From contig JAGVSM010003937.1 in NCBI GenBank assembly GCA_022494885.1, forward strand, positions 186,001 to 250,000: a DNA stretch of 64,000 nucleotides. Direction: 5' to 3'. Made by a program: the position numbers and the translations under genes. The notes under the pieces are model-generated. The model did not search any database. It saw only the letters and a list, made by a program, of their open reading frames with translations, and was not told the origin of the DNA. How positions within the stretch are numbered: the stretch's first letter is position 1; each line of letters opens with the position of its first letter. Positions 1 to 10,851 of this stretch are shown here, in pieces. This DNA comes from Micrasema longulum. Taxonomy: Eukaryota > Arthropoda > Insecta > Trichoptera > Brachycentridae.

Positions 1-690
1 AAAAGTATGTAAATCACACGATTTTGCCATTTTAAAACGCCTGTCTTTTAAAATAACTTTATTAAAAAAAATATATAAATGAACATTTGATAATCAAAAA
101 CACCTTTTAAGTTATTTCTGATAGCAAAATTTTTAAAAGTTTTATATTATAACTCAAATTTAATTACTTTTCTATCGGCAGATTACGCCTCTTGAAATTT
201 AGATTTAATTTAGGTATTCGGTAAATTATTATATTTTATTTATTTATCCGTCACATCATTATACATCATGGTCGATTACAGACACAGTTTATAGCGACAC
301 AACCTGCCCGGAGTCGATAGAAAATCCGTGTTCAGACGAAGTATTTTAGTAATGTAGGTTTAGATTTAAATATGATATTTTTTAAGTATGGACATATCGG
401 TAAGCAAAATGAAAAACAAAATTTTCAAAACTCTAGTTCATAAATCGATTGCTAAAAAGAGTAAACAAAAAGCTGAGGAATATGTTTCATATATCAGAAT
501 ATTATTTTTATTTCTTGAAAATCCTTTCTCATTTTATGAATGTAGGTAAGTTTTAGAATCTTTTTCATATTTCTTTTGAATTTTTATACAACAATCGATT
601 TAACTCGATGACACTCCGGAACGTTCCTGTGGGCTAGTGGAGTGGCTACATCCATATATAAAAAGGAAATTATATTGAATGTACCTATTG
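1..690. other. AT-rich sequence, no supported feature
   Basis: Only A/T-rich non-coding sequence is visible. There is no open frame with recognisable protein character and no repeat shared with the rest of the window. Confidence 0.5.
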
Positions 691-699
691 GTTACACAT

Positions 700-800
700 T
701 TTCTTTTGTAAACTATGTATTTGTAGTATATATTCAATTAAATAAAAATAAGTAAAAAAATAAATAAAATAAATCAAAATAAAAGTGAAAGAAGAAAAAT
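700..800 (+). repeat. retrotransposon 3' tail (AATAAA-rich)
   Basis: A run of AATAAA/AAATAAAA words follows a short AT-rich leader, like the 3' ends of the LINE copies elsewhere in the window. No coding remnant is visible upstream, so this is an inferred, heavily truncated tail. Confidence 0.3.
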
Positions 801-964
801 CTGAAACTTTTGTTTTTTTAAAGAAATATACGTCAGTACCTTGGTTTAGTAATTAATATATTACTATTAACTACATTGCAAAAGAAAGCACAAATAACAA
901 ATTAAGGAAGAATAAAACAGAATTACTTACATGTTTAATAATGCCCTTGGTATGAACTATTTTT

Positions 965-1266
965 TGAAATATTACAACAGAAATAAAGAACATTCTAAAG
1001 AAGGAAATATGGAAGTCTTGACATTTACAGGGCTTATGATCTGTCATAGGTTAGTTTAAATGGCCACTTTACTCACTGTGAATATTAATCTGTCTGTTTT
1101 TCTTTATTTGAACATCTCTAATACTTTATTTCATATTTTGATATTTGTGAAATCAAATAGCAACCATTATTTTAGACACCTGGACTTATTTATTTTTCTT
1201 CTCTTAAATGTTTTTCATCTCTGTTGTAATATGTTATTCCTGTCCTTATCTACAAAAAATTGACAA
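965..1266 (+). repeat. family M copy (diverged)
   Basis: It starts with the family hallmark (attacaacagaaat...), then 'acagggcttatgatctgtca' and 'ggccactttactcactgtg'. It ends with the inverted terminal part (tctctgttgtaatatgtta ... cttatctacaaaaaattgac). The unit plus an inverted end is the arrangement seen in the better copies at 28122 and 40825. The middle is poorly conserved, so it is an old copy. Confidence 0.65.
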
Positions 1267-1269
1267 ACG

Positions 1270-2070
1270 CAAATCATTGTTAAATATTTTTTTATGTTAT
1301 CTTCTGCTTTATACCCATTTGTATCCATTCAGTGTGTTTTTCTCAATGAACAAATTGGTAGTATTGACATCTACCTATATTTAGAAATTTATGTAACTAA
1401 AACCGAACTTTGCGAATAAATTAAAATTTGCTGACAACCCTGTTTCGCGGTTTTTGTGTTATCTTTTTTATTTTTGGTAACGAAAAATAGATGTATCGAT
1501 CCCCCAAATATCTGTTTAAAGCCTTTTTTCTTCTCCGTTGACTGCTAACTTTTTAAAGCTCCTTTCAATTGCCCTTGAAAAAATTTAACCGCCCTTGAAC
1601 CCGTAGCAATTGCACATAAATCTTTAATCCGAGTCATTTAAAAAAAAACATTTCGTTATCCAAGTGACTTGCTCTTCAAATAATTCAGAGTACTGAATAT
1701 TATTCAACAGGATATATTGAGAACGGTAGTGGTTACACACATAAATAGAGACATTTACCCAAGTGTCAACCACAACCATAATACAAGATACTGTAATAGG
1801 GATCTGATACTTAATGAAGGGGTCAACACTGTTCTGGCATCGAGACAACACTATTACGTAGGCAAAAAGGTCCATAACCTTTTGCCAAAATAGTGGAAAG
1901 ACGGGAGTGTTGTCAAGTTACGGAAGGTGTTGACCTCGCTCTTTCTTAGTCTCTTAATCCTCGAGAATCTTACTGGATGTCAAAAAAAATATATAAAAAA
2001 TAAGGAATAATTTAAAAAAAATATATATATAGATGACAACCATGAAGTTTCGCATAAATAAATTGTCTAT
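1270..2070. other. no supported feature
   Basis: AT-rich sequence with short chance ORFs on both strands. Nothing recognisable. Confidence 0.45.
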
Positions 2071-2073
2071 GTT

Positions 2074-2205
2074 TTTATGATTGTATGTATGTGTATGCGC
2101 ATGGGTGTATGTACGTGTGTGTGTATGTACATGTGTATATATGTGTATATATATATGTGTATATATATATGTGTATATATATATGTCTGTATGTATATGA
2201 ATCAA
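2074..2205. repeat. TATG/GTATAT microsatellite
   Basis: Imperfect tandem TGTATG and GTGTATATAT words fill the interval. ORFs rich in Cys-Met-Tyr or His-Thr-Tyr on either strand are by-products of this simple repeat and are not genes. Confidence 0.85.
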
Positions 2206-2279
2206 AATGTGTATCCGAATAAGTTTATATTTTGTTTGTCTGTGCTCTATATAAATGTGTTAACTATTATAATATATTA

Positions 2280-2400
2280 AAATGTAATTGCCTAGCTTGG
2301 AACGGGGTATGTACCCTTGTTAGCTGGGCAAAGTGAACATGGAATTTTATTTTGATAAAGAGAGTAAATAAATAAATAAAATAAATAAAAATTAAAAAAA
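2280..2400 (+). repeat. retroelement 3' end with stem-loop and AATA tail
   Basis: A relatively GC-rich block 'ttgcctagcttggaacgggg' to 'gttagctgggcaa' can fold by its TGCC(T)AGC/GCTGGGCA ends. It precedes a TAAATAAATAAA tail. This resembles the 3' UTR hairpins of CR1-like LINEs; the assignment is an inference. Confidence 0.4.
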
Positions 2401-2539
2401 ATTGTATCGTATTGCGGTGAAAATGAAATTGGAGTTAGAACATTAGAAGAAATTGTGTAATTACTGAAAACATTTAAAAAAAAAAAATATAGTAACAAAA
2501 AATAATAAATGTTATTAAAAATAAAAAATATTAAGTTAA

Positions 2540-2765
2540 TCATAAAAACTGTAACTTTCCAGAAAAGAGACAAACTCTTGTACTTGGAGAGTGACTTACA
2601 CTGTTATAATTATTTTGTCATCTAAGTTTAAAAAATATCGAATATAAATGAGAATAAAAAAAATTAAAATATGCGAAATAAAGGAGAATACAAAAAGTAA
2701 TAAAACATTAATAATACACACAATAAAACACTGTTTTTACTCGGATTTTAAAAATTTCTTAAAAT
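2540..2765. repeat. dispersed repeat R (copy 1)
   Basis: The core 'cttgtacttggagagtgact' is found with small changes near 41680 and 58345, and the flanks are also alignable. It is likely a decayed retroelement body. On the minus strand a short 'VSHSPSTRV'-like peptide is conserved between copies 1 and 2, but it is too short to assign. Confidence 0.5.
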
Positions 2766-2769
2766 TTAT

Positions 2770-3135
2770 TTGTTGTTAAAGGTAATGGTTTTTAGTTCGT
2801 TGGTTGGGTTATTAAATTTCTTATTCCTTTGAAAACAAAACCATTTGAATGTAAAAGACAACAAAATAAATCTTGATTTTTTAAAGAAATTATAATATTA
2901 TACGTCTTTACTTTAATATATTCTCTCATTTTTCCAGATGGGGTTGTAAAAAATAAAACAGTGTTTGGTGACGTAAAGTGGTGCAGTAGGTGCGTCGATG
3001 TTACCTGGTCCGAATACCAAATGGTGAAGTGAGTGGTATCTTGTCAAGGAGTGATAGGCTAATCAACCGACATGGGGCTTTTCACACTGACTATAAGGTA
3101 GGAAACTTAAAAAAATATTTTGTTTTATTTTGTAG
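2770..3135. other. no supported feature (short ORF at 2990 considered)
   Basis: A small ORF begins inside a slightly GC-richer patch (2970-3095). Its downstream half is a repeat shared with 13213-13293, so it is probably not a gene. Confidence 0.35.
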
Positions 3136-3228
3136 GAAAAACAACAGTTGGTATTTAAAAATAGAAAATATAAAAAGTAGCACATACATCCAGTTAAAGT
3201 TTTTCACAAATATAATGAGAGAGCACGT
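3136..3228 (+). repeat. repeat shared with 13213-13293
   Basis: 'aggaaaaacaacagttggta' followed by 'gcacatacatccagttaaag' recurs with substitutions at 13213-13293, directly upstream of the LINE there. It may be the decayed upstream part of the same LINE family. Confidence 0.5.
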
Positions 3229-3439
3229 AACACAGTAAAGAGAATAAATAATATACTATATGAGACAACAATGTGAAGGTTAAGGGATGAGGAAATAGAG
3301 TGGAGAAGTGGAGGAAAATGATTTTTATAATATAATTGACCGATTCAAAATTTCTAAATTCTTTTCATTTGTCATACATTCAGGCATCTCTTTAATATTT
3401 TTAAGCCTTTGTATTTTTGCATTGCAATTTTGGGGTTAA

Positions 3440-3510
3440 TTTTTTTTTATGGCAGCCTTATACTTGTAAAATAATTTGTGTTGTATGGATTTATAAATAA
3501 AAAAATATAT
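3440..3510 (+). repeat. LINE 3' tail
   Basis: 'acttgtaaaataatttgtgt' followed by a TTTATAAATAAAAAAATA tail has a close counterpart at 62430-62490. Both are read as 3' termini of the same non-LTR family. Confidence 0.5.
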
Positions 3511-3514
3511 ATGA

Positions 3515-3960
3515 AGAAGTACATACATCTTTAGCATTATGCGTCGTTCTTGCTCAAACAATATTTTTTTTTTTCAAATTATCGATATATTTAACATGCC
3601 CCTTAATTTATTTAAAAATAAATTAAGATTCATTTTATCTGGCTGCGATACGCTCCTACTTGCTTTTTAAAGATGCTTACGCTTACACACACCTGATCAC
3701 TTACTCTCGCAAATACACCCTTACGTCCCTGACACACCTCTAAATTTACTCTCATACAAATACACCCTTTTACATATCCATAAATAAATATATGCATGCA
3801 CACATTTAAAAATGTACCATAATTAAGATATGTATTATTTTTATTTAGAAACTTCGCTGAACTGTCTTTGAACCTTATTTTTATTATGTAATTTAATCAT
3901 AGTTGTATGTTGTATGTTTCTGTAAAATAAATAATTAAATAATAAATAAAATAAGAGTTT
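3515..3960 (+). repeat. AT-rich block ending in another retroelement tail
   Basis: The end (3890-3960) shows 'gttgtatgttgtatgtttct' followed by AATAAATAATTAAATAATAAATAAAA, a typical retroposed tail. The rest of the interval has nothing recognisable. Confidence 0.3.
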
Positions 3961-4482
3961 GAGGAGCAAATAAAAAAAAAGCAACAAAAATAATTTTGAT
4001 GTACCGTTAAATGTGTACTTGAATTAAAGAATACGTCATTTAAAAAATATATCGATTAAAAATATAAGATAATCGTTAACAATTTAGTACAACTCTAAGG
4101 TGGGTTCTTTGCGATTGAACTGTGCGTACGGTATAAAGTTACCGCTAATGCATTATTTTCTTAATAAAAATTTATCCAAATAGCATCTTTCACGCCTTGT
4201 TATATATTTGATGGCGTATTATTGCTAGAAAAAGAATTAAAGGGCATTTTTACCGCCCATTTATAACAAATGCCAAGCAGTATGTATCTTACAAACACAA
4301 TCGCCAGAATACTAACGAAATGAACGTTTAAAATGTGTATAAGCTACTATGTTATCTGTGTCCAGTCGAATGAAGGATGCAATTTTGTCTCTGAAATAGA
4401 ATCATTACTCTGAACGAGTGTTTTAAACTCGATAGCTGCTCTCAGTCAAAAGTCCAGAATAAGGTAATCGGCTAGAAATAAG

Positions 4483-4620
4483 TTCCCCGCGTTGTGTAGT
4501 GGTTGAATCGTTCGCCTACCATGCCTGAGGTCCTGAGCTTGATTCCTGGCTGGGTGGATCTGAAATCGTCGGTATACCGCATACCAGTAAACTGAGAAAA
4601 ATAACTTTGAATGTTTGACT
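4483..4620 (+). mobile_element. tRNA-derived SINE, family E, head
   Basis: The head carries a pol III A-box-like stretch (tgtagtggttgaatcgttcg) and a B-box-like stretch at 4535-4548 (agcttgattcctgg). Spacing is tRNA-like, but there is no acceptor-stem pairing, so it is a SINE head rather than a tRNA gene. Minus-strand relatives lie at 22840-22905 and 44600-44690. Confidence 0.6.
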
Positions 4621-4723
4621 CTAGAAAATTATTTTCAACATATTTTGTACATGATACATTCATTTAGTTGCGTTAAATTGTTTTAATGGATGAGATTTCG
4701 AAACAAAATATCTACTAAATAGA

Positions 4724-5013
4724 ATTAATGTTGAAAAATGTTTTGAGTATGTCCACATGTTTGAAAACAGGCTGGATGTCCTTCCTAGGGAGTTATTTAG
4801 ATCTAAATTTATTGCAGCAAGATGGAAAATATTTTTGACAGGGCATATGGAGCTCTAAGATTTGATATTATGACCTACTATTGTTTAGCATTTACACACG
4901 GTTAAGCATTCATATCCTGCCTATGTTTGAACGTCTTTATTTTTAAAATTTTTATATCTGTTGATTTTTGTGAAGTTAACGAGCTAAAACCATTTCTAAT
5001 GCTGGTGAGGCCG
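4724..5013 (+). repeat. family M copy (old, permuted)
   Basis: It begins with the family's end module ('gtccacatgtttgaaaacag' ... 'ggctggatgtccttcctagg'), runs into 'attgcagcaagatgg' and continues to 'gaagttaacgagctaaaacc'. The end module directly precedes the start module, as in 45594 and 48960, so units can be joined head to tail. Confidence 0.6.
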
Positions 5014-5984
5014 CTACGTAAAACTGGCGTACTGTAGCAGAGGTACAGGTTACTTTTCTACTGGCCTGCGTGACAAGTGAATTTGTCTCTCTCGCTCGCG
5101 AATATACGTACAGCATCAAGAGTGAGACGCAAATAGTTTTTTACGCAACTGCATATTCGGTACTCTTCAATAAACTTGTGAATGCCTAAGAGATTCATCT
5201 CCGATTTGTTACAAAATGCTGTTCCTATGACCAATTATTATTTATATAACTCACATGATTCAAATGATACGTAAATGTGTAATGGAGAAATACCGAAAAC
5301 CTTAACCAAGCATTTTTTATATTTATAGAGACATTCAAGTTTTGAGTTGCATTGTGTATTAGCTACATATAACCGGGAATGGAGAGTCAAAAAGATTCCC
5401 AGATTGTTAAGATAAAGTTAATTTAATGCATTATATTATATCATTCATGCCAATCTATTAAGGCTGTTAATTGGCTTGAAAAAAAAATTAAGTTTTAAAA
5501 AAAAAAAATTCTGATAAAATATCTAAATAAACAAGTCAGGTTGAACCCGGAATCATAATTATTGATAGTTATTGTCCGACGCATTAACGAGTAATCCTCT
5601 TGTAGCAGAGATCATGGTCTTTAAGTTCTTTTGACTGCAATCCCCTATATGTACATTTTCAAAAACGCTTAATCCAAATGCGTGGGACGATATGATCGCA
5701 TTAATTAAGGTTAATTAATTAAAACCTATTCCAGATCTATAAATTATAGCACTAATAGGAAGAGTTGCGATGGGTCTTATGTTTTATCATTCAGAGAATC
5801 TACTCTTAATAAAAGTAAGAAGATCTATTATTTGTACGTAGTGTAAGAAACACAGCGGGTATAAACTTTCTATTTAATATTATTTTTTACATTACACTTT
5901 TAAAAAAAAATAGAAACGGATTTAACTCTTGGAGTAACACGAGTCCACATAGGATACGAGACTTAATATATCTTTCTTATTTAT
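5014..5984. other. no supported feature
   Basis: 5014-5170 is somewhat GC-richer and unique in the window. The rest is AT-rich. No coding signal. Confidence 0.4.
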
Positions 5985-6090
5985 TTAAATTATAAAGTTG
6001 TACTTTTTGTTGTCTTCAAATGAACATTTTCACATTGGATTTAGAAAGTTATATTTTTCTTTAATATTCTGGATTTTAAAACAAACATTT
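5985..6090. repeat. repeat shared with 43920-44025
   Basis: 'aacattttcacattggattt' followed by 'atattctggattttaaaaca' aligns in the same orientation with 43960-44010. No ORF or terminal structure is recognised. Confidence 0.5.
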
Positions 6091-6224
6091 TTTTTTTTTA
6101 AATATTTTTTTCTTTTACATTTGGTACATTTTTATAACAAAATGTATAACTTTATAACTTTACATGAAAACGAAAAAATACCACATAGGCATAGCCTGAA
6201 CTTGGGTATACTAGGTCTTGAATA

Positions 6225-7026
6225 CGTAAATATATTTATTTATTTATTTAATTTTACAATACGCCCAAGGGGTATTTACAAAAAATATACAGTTAAGTAC
6301 AAACATAGTGCGTAAAAATTTGAAAGATAAACAATGCTTTTTTGTATACATTTAGAAACAATAAGAAGCATACTGCCATGCAAAATAAAAAGTGAAACTT
6401 TACATAGTAAAAAAGGAAAAAGTAATTTTATATGGATATAATAAAAGTAATTGAATTAAAAAGCAAATTGTAAATAACTTGTAAAGAATTCAAACAAAAA
6501 AATAAATACATTTTCATATACTTATAAGTATAAAAAAAATGGTATCAACAAATTATTGTTAAAAAACAAATAATGAAAATTAGTTAACAGTAAGTATATA
6601 TGTGAAAATAATATAATATACGGTACACAAAAATATTTGATAAATTAATATCAGAAAGAGATAAGATAATAATAATACACATCAAAAACAGAGAAAGAAT
6701 TGTATGAAAAAGAAAGTTTTTTTACGACTTTAATAATTTGTTTCAAACAGTGCATTTAAGAACGTTTTAAAATTGATAATTGTCGTATTAAAAATGTCTA
6801 TTTCACAAGTAAATTTGTTGGCTAAGGAATGTAAACGCGGAATCGGAGAGTGTCGTGCATAGTTAGTACCCACGTATGTATATATGGTGTAGAGTGTAGA
6901 TGCATAATACATAATATAAAAAAAAACATTTGAGTAAAAATTGAATGTTGCATTCAAATTATTTAATAAAAAAAAATTATAAGAGTAAAAAATCTGAATA
7001 AAAGAAATAGAAAAGATAAAGAACAT
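6225..7026 (-). mobile_element. non-LTR retrotransposon 3' end (LINE, reverse)
   Basis: On the minus strand a frame ending near 6730 reads '...GTNYARHSPIPRLHSLANK' followed by 'IDIFNTTIINFK'. This matches the conserved end of LINE ORF2 proteins (TNY...SP..R...N....D.DIF....FK). The rest of the frame is low-complexity Phe/Tyr/Asn from AT drift. The 3' UTR extends leftward to an AATAAATAAATAAATA tail at about 6228-6250, next to 'acgcccaaggggtatttaca'. The element is 5'-truncated and decayed, with no catalytic domain left. Confidence 0.65.
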
Positions 7027-7029
7027 ATG

Positions 7030-7550
7030 TCGAACAAAAAAAAAATTAACTAAAGTTGATAATTAAATTAGGAAAAAATACGAGAGCAAATTAAATATTT
7101 ATCCTTACAATGCAAATAATAGTTATACGAATTAAAGTGTCGCCAATTCTACAATAAATCTATTTTACTGTTAAAAAAAAATGCAAGAGAAAGACACAGA
7201 CGCTATTTTGTTTCAGGCGTTTGTGTGAAAGAGATAAAAAATAAATTATAATAAATTCGTTCAATCTGTCGGTAATTGACAGTGAACGCACGCTTGTTAG
7301 ATGACCGGGATATTAATGATTTTTAATTTATTTTGCTATAAAAGGGCTAAATTATTGCCAAGAAATTATTTAAGAGTACGCTTCTGTTTTTTTTTTTTAT
7401 GTTCGAATTTCCGAATATTTTGTCTTTTGCACGCAGTGATGTAACACGATGTTACAACACTGCCTGTTAAGGCATTTTGTAACACAGCCTTTTGAGAGTT
7501 TATGATTTTTTTTATTTTTTACTCTGGTAATGAGAGGGTTAAGAATAAAA
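7030..7550. other. no supported feature
   Basis: AT-rich, without repeats recognised elsewhere in the window. Confidence 0.4.
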
Positions 7551-7554
7551 TATG

Positions 7555-7690
7555 ACAACGGGGATGGAGAACTTCTTTACTCGCTATGTAACATTCACCA
7601 TTCTGCCTATATTTGAACATCCATATTTCTTCAATTCCTCCTATTTATGTCCTCCGTTGTCTACAAGCATTTTGACATACTCAATATATT
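7555..7690 (+). repeat. family M fragment
   Basis: 'ggggatggagaacttctt' joins 'ctcgctatgtaacattcacc', 'attctgcctatatttgaaca' and then 'gtctacaagcattttgacat'. The central part of the unit is deleted. Confidence 0.6.
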
Positions 7691-7699
7691 GATGTATTT

Positions 7700-8055
7700 T
7701 TACATTATATGCATCTATTATCCATTGTAAATCAAAACGATTTGACAGAATACAACGCATTAAGACGATATTGTATATATATATTCTTTATCTATTTATG
7801 CGTGGCGTGTAGAAGACGACATGTCTCGTAAAACACACTAAAGCAATTTCCGTATACCAACGAAAGTAATGTAACTTTTATAAAAAAGATTTAATGAAGA
7901 GAAGCGCGACATTTTACCATTGGACCGCAACCAGTTTTACCTAACGATATGGGAATCTACTCATTTTTAAGGCTTATAAAGTTTGATTTTCTGATAAACG
8001 TTAGTAAATATTTGTATATATTATACAAATAAAACAAATAACTGAGGATGGTAGA
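7700..8055. other. no supported feature
   Basis: AT-rich flank of the MITE at 8060. Confidence 0.4.
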
Positions 8056-8059
8056 CAAG

Positions 8060-8238
8060 GGGCATTTTTACACATGCCACGCCAATCCACCCGGCCGTTT
8101 GTAGGGTGTACTTTACCGGGTACACCCTACAAACGCATCGACAATGTGTCTTCTTTTGTAGGGTACACCCGGTAAAATTTTAATTAATGGGGTAATTACC
8201 GGGCGGGGTGGATTAGCGTGGCATGTGTGAAAAGGGCC
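8060..8238. mobile_element. MITE with 30+ bp terminal inverted repeats
   Basis: About 179 bp. The left end (gggcatttttacacatgcca) and the reverse complement of the right end (ggcccttttcacacatgcca) match, and pairing continues through 'ccacgcYaatccaccc'. Inside, 'gtagggtgtac' and its complement form a further perfect palindrome around 8099-8134, with a third partial copy at 8158. It encodes nothing. The GGGCC-type ends suggest a cut-and-paste DNA transposon. Flanks CAAG/AAAG are too short to call a target duplication, so the superfamily is open. Confidence 0.75.
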
Positions 8239-8269
8239 AAAGAGCGCGCAATCCTACAACTTTTTACAC

Positions 8270-8425
8270 GATGCGTGCTGTCTAAAACTCTAGTCTATAC
8301 TTGGTCAAAATGAAATGCCGATTATTCAACTGTTTCAGAATGCCGCTACTTCTATATCGGTGCGAATCTTGGCACCTTACTAAAGTTCAAAACCGTTCCA
8401 CCAAACTTTTGAGTTTTAAGGGTAA
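8270..8425 (+). mobile_element. LINE ORF2 fragment (RTE-like, relative of 62928-63460)
   Basis: The frame reads 'VKMKCRLFNCFRMPLLLYRC' then 'ESWHLTKVQN'. This is the RT-distal region of insect LINEs (LR.F...V...LLYGCE.W.LT). It aligns with 'VKTKCRLYNACITRILFY' on the minus strand near 63340. Both ends are lost; the frame runs into unrelated sequence after about 8425. Confidence 0.65.
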
Positions 8426-8429
8426 ACGT

Positions 8430-8940
8430 GTGAGGAAAAAAATTGATCGATTTTACAAGCTTGGTTGGAAAGGGGTAGGGGGTTGTAGAAGAGAAAGTTT
8501 GTCCGAAAAGTTAAAGATTGACTTTATTTTTGAATTACATTTTTAAAAAATCAATAAAAAAATTCGGAGTTGAAAATAATTTATAACGATTTTTAAAAAG
8601 TCTACACTGAGGAATGTTCCACTGAGATTTTGCGGTCTGGCCCGAAAACCGTGCGTCTAACCACTTACCGACTTTTTTATGTACATTTTGGAACAAAGAA
8701 AAAGTGGTAAATTCAAAAATTTATTTGAACATTGTTATTACACAAGATTCACAAAAAGTGAAGGTTTAGTGATTCAAGGAACAAATATGGGGAAAAAAAT
8801 CTGAAATATGTGGTTCCAGTTTTGTTCAATTTGTTACCAATCAATCTTAGAAATGGCACTTCCAAAAGTGACAAGGGCAAAATAATAGACTGGCTATTCG
8901 ATCAGAATATTTGTAAATATAGATATATAAAACAGAATTT
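8430..8940. other. no supported feature
   Basis: AT-rich spacer. No coding signal. Confidence 0.4.
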
Positions 8941-8944
8941 ATAA

Positions 8945-9130
8945 ATATGTAATATTCTCATGGATATTTATATGTGTGTATATGTATGTTATTGTGTATG
9001 TATATATGTGTATATATGTATGTATGGATATGTATGTGTGCATGTACGGGCATATATATAGATATGGATAAAGATATGGACATAGACTTACATATAGATA
9101 TGGATATGGAAACAGATATAGATATGTTAA
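8945..9130. repeat. TATG / GATATGGA microsatellite
   Basis: Imperfect tandem TATGTGTATA words shift to GATATGGATA/ATAGATATG words after about 9055. The Met-Asp-rich ORF across it is an artefact. Confidence 0.85.
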
Positions 9131-9389
9131 GAAATAATGTTTTTAATAAAATGCTTTGTGCCTATTAAATACGTCCACACTTCTGTTTTAAATTTTGGTA
9201 CTCCGGTTTTGTATTAATTTTTTATCTTATAATTGCAATATCATTTACTTATTTTTTGTTTTTTTTAAACATTTTTCTAAATATTATTTGAAAACATAAT
9301 TTATATGTACTTTTTTTTCTCTCTTTATATTTAAGTTAGTTGTAATTATTATTATTTAACTATGTAGTGTTATCATATGTTTTAATGTA

Positions 9390-9535
9390 AATGATCTTTA
9401 CCGACAAGCCATAGTAATTGGCTTGGTGAGTCCTGTATAAAAAATATTAAAAAATTAAAAAATGTTTCAAAAAATAATAAACATGTAATATTGTATGTAA
9501 ACAATAAATAAAATAAAATAAAAAATAAATAAAAA
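9390..9535 (+). repeat. retroelement 3' tail
   Basis: 'caagccatagtaattggctt' forms a short hairpin (AAGCCA/TGGCTT). It is followed by an A-rich tail ending in repeated AATAAAATAAA, like LINE 3' ends elsewhere in the window. Confidence 0.4.
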
Positions 9536-9579
9536 TTCGATAACCTAATATTCGATACTTCATTGTAATGGTTCCCTTA

Positions 9580-9795
9580 TGCTAGTAATTGGTTCGCCTA
9601 CCATGCTTGAGTCAACCTAAAATAATAAGATGGTTTTACGCTGCAATATTCCACTGTCTCTGGACCGGCACTTGAAGCGTAAGACTGATCACCTTACGTT
9701 CATATAAACAAATTATTTAATTACGTTACAAATTATTGACAAATGCAGTGCCCTATGCAGAACTGTGTACAAAAAGGAGAATTATGATGATAAAT
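9580..9795 (+). mobile_element. tRNA-derived SINE, family A
   Basis: 'ttggttcgcctaccatgctt' is the decayed head. The body 'ccggcacttgaagcgtaaga' and 'ctgatcaccttacgttcat' is followed by the conserved 3' part 'gcagtgccctatgcagaact'. These blocks occur in the same order in the better copy at 44263-44495. Confidence 0.7.
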
Positions 9796-9799
9796 TCAA

Positions 9800-10325
9800 A
9801 GTTATTTAGAACTGCTATTACAGCGAATCTTCTGAATGTTCAGAGTACATAATGCAATAAATAGTTTAGTACACGAACTAAATGTTCAGTATCTCTGCTT
9901 TTTAATATTCAAATCAGTTAGCGATAGTAAAGTTATTATGAATAACATACGCAGGTATGTTTGCTAGAAAAGTCAATTACCATTTATCACTCATCGCTAA
10001 GTATGACTTAAATTATCTTATTGTTTTGTTAAAGAATCGTTTGTAGGACAGCACAACATATTTGGGACACCTTGGTTATAATTTAATTTCGAAATTTTGG
10101 AATTCTTTATATTCTGCTGGTTTGTATTTACCTGAGACCCTGTACTTTGTATGCCGATGATGCCGCCCTTCTTGCTAGCAATGAGATCTTTAAAGGGGTA
10201 TTTTTCATAAGTCGGAAATTACGTTAACAATTCAATATTTATTTATGGTAGATTTTTACAAATTTAACACTTCAATGCCTAATTTTTTTTTAACTAAATA
10301 AATGTATTTGTGTTTTGTTTATCAT
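9800..10325. other. no supported feature
   Basis: AT-rich, unique in the window. Confidence 0.4.
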
Positions 10326-10329
10326 TATT

Positions 10330-10533
10330 TTTTTATTTTTTTTGAAAAAAAGAAATATTAGCGTTCTTAGGATTTACCCAAATATTAAATGTTGAAGTCC
10401 ATTTTCAACGAGTTGTAAATAACTCACTATTAGAAAATGGGAATCAAGTTGGGGTAGAGTGGGATTCGAACCACATGGGATTCGAACCTTTGGTCCGTGA
10501 GTCCGAGACACTAGCCAGAGGACCACAACCCGA
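10330..10533 (-). mobile_element. tRNA-derived SINE, family B, with duplicated B box
   Basis: On the minus strand the head is 'cgggttgtggtcctctggct' followed by a B-box (ggttcgaatccc), a body ending 'aatatttgggtaaatcctaa', and an A-rich tail. Copies are at 23495, 29203, 37353, 38915 and 59455. Only this copy has the segment around 'gggattcgaacc' twice in tandem (10461-10472 and 10477-10488), duplicating the internal promoter's B box. Confidence 0.8.
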
Positions 10534-10539
10534 TTATTA

Positions 10540-10690
10540 TGCCCACCAATTGCGTTTCTAACAAAAATTGCGCACAGCAACGTCATGCGTGCCGTTTGTC
10601 CCATAGGGCGCATTACGTCTCGGTTTTGGGTAGTTTAAAATGCATATATTTTAAACCTTTGTAGAAAATTTACCCAACGTCAGACGAGTA
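10540..10690. other. no supported feature
   Basis: Spacer between a SINE and a LINE fragment. Confidence 0.4.
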
Positions 10691-10694
10691 AAAT

Positions 10695-10800
10695 AATAGT
10701 GCCGTATGCATCGTCTCGTTTTCTGCATCAATCAAGCATTATTTTCTTTCTCCCGCTGTTCATTTGCTCTACATGTCCAAACCGACGTAGCACCCTTATA
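10695..10800 (-). mobile_element. LINE fragment, 'DGKTEKDIERR' family
   Basis: 'tcatttgctctacatgtcca' and 'cgtagcaccctt' plus 'cgttttctgcatcaatcaa' match the minus-strand LINE copy at 42330-42425, where they encode part of the RT-distal domain. It is a heavily decayed piece. Confidence 0.6.
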
Positions 10801-10851
10801 TATTTTTATTTTTTGCAACACAACATGCCATGAGGCCCAATTATTACAATA

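Noticed and set aside
2077..2280. ORFs on both strands rich in Cys/Met/Tyr or His/Thr/Tyr
   Set aside because: They translate a TATG/GTATAT microsatellite.
8974..9168. Met/Asp-rich ORF
   Set aside because: It translates a GATATG simple repeat.
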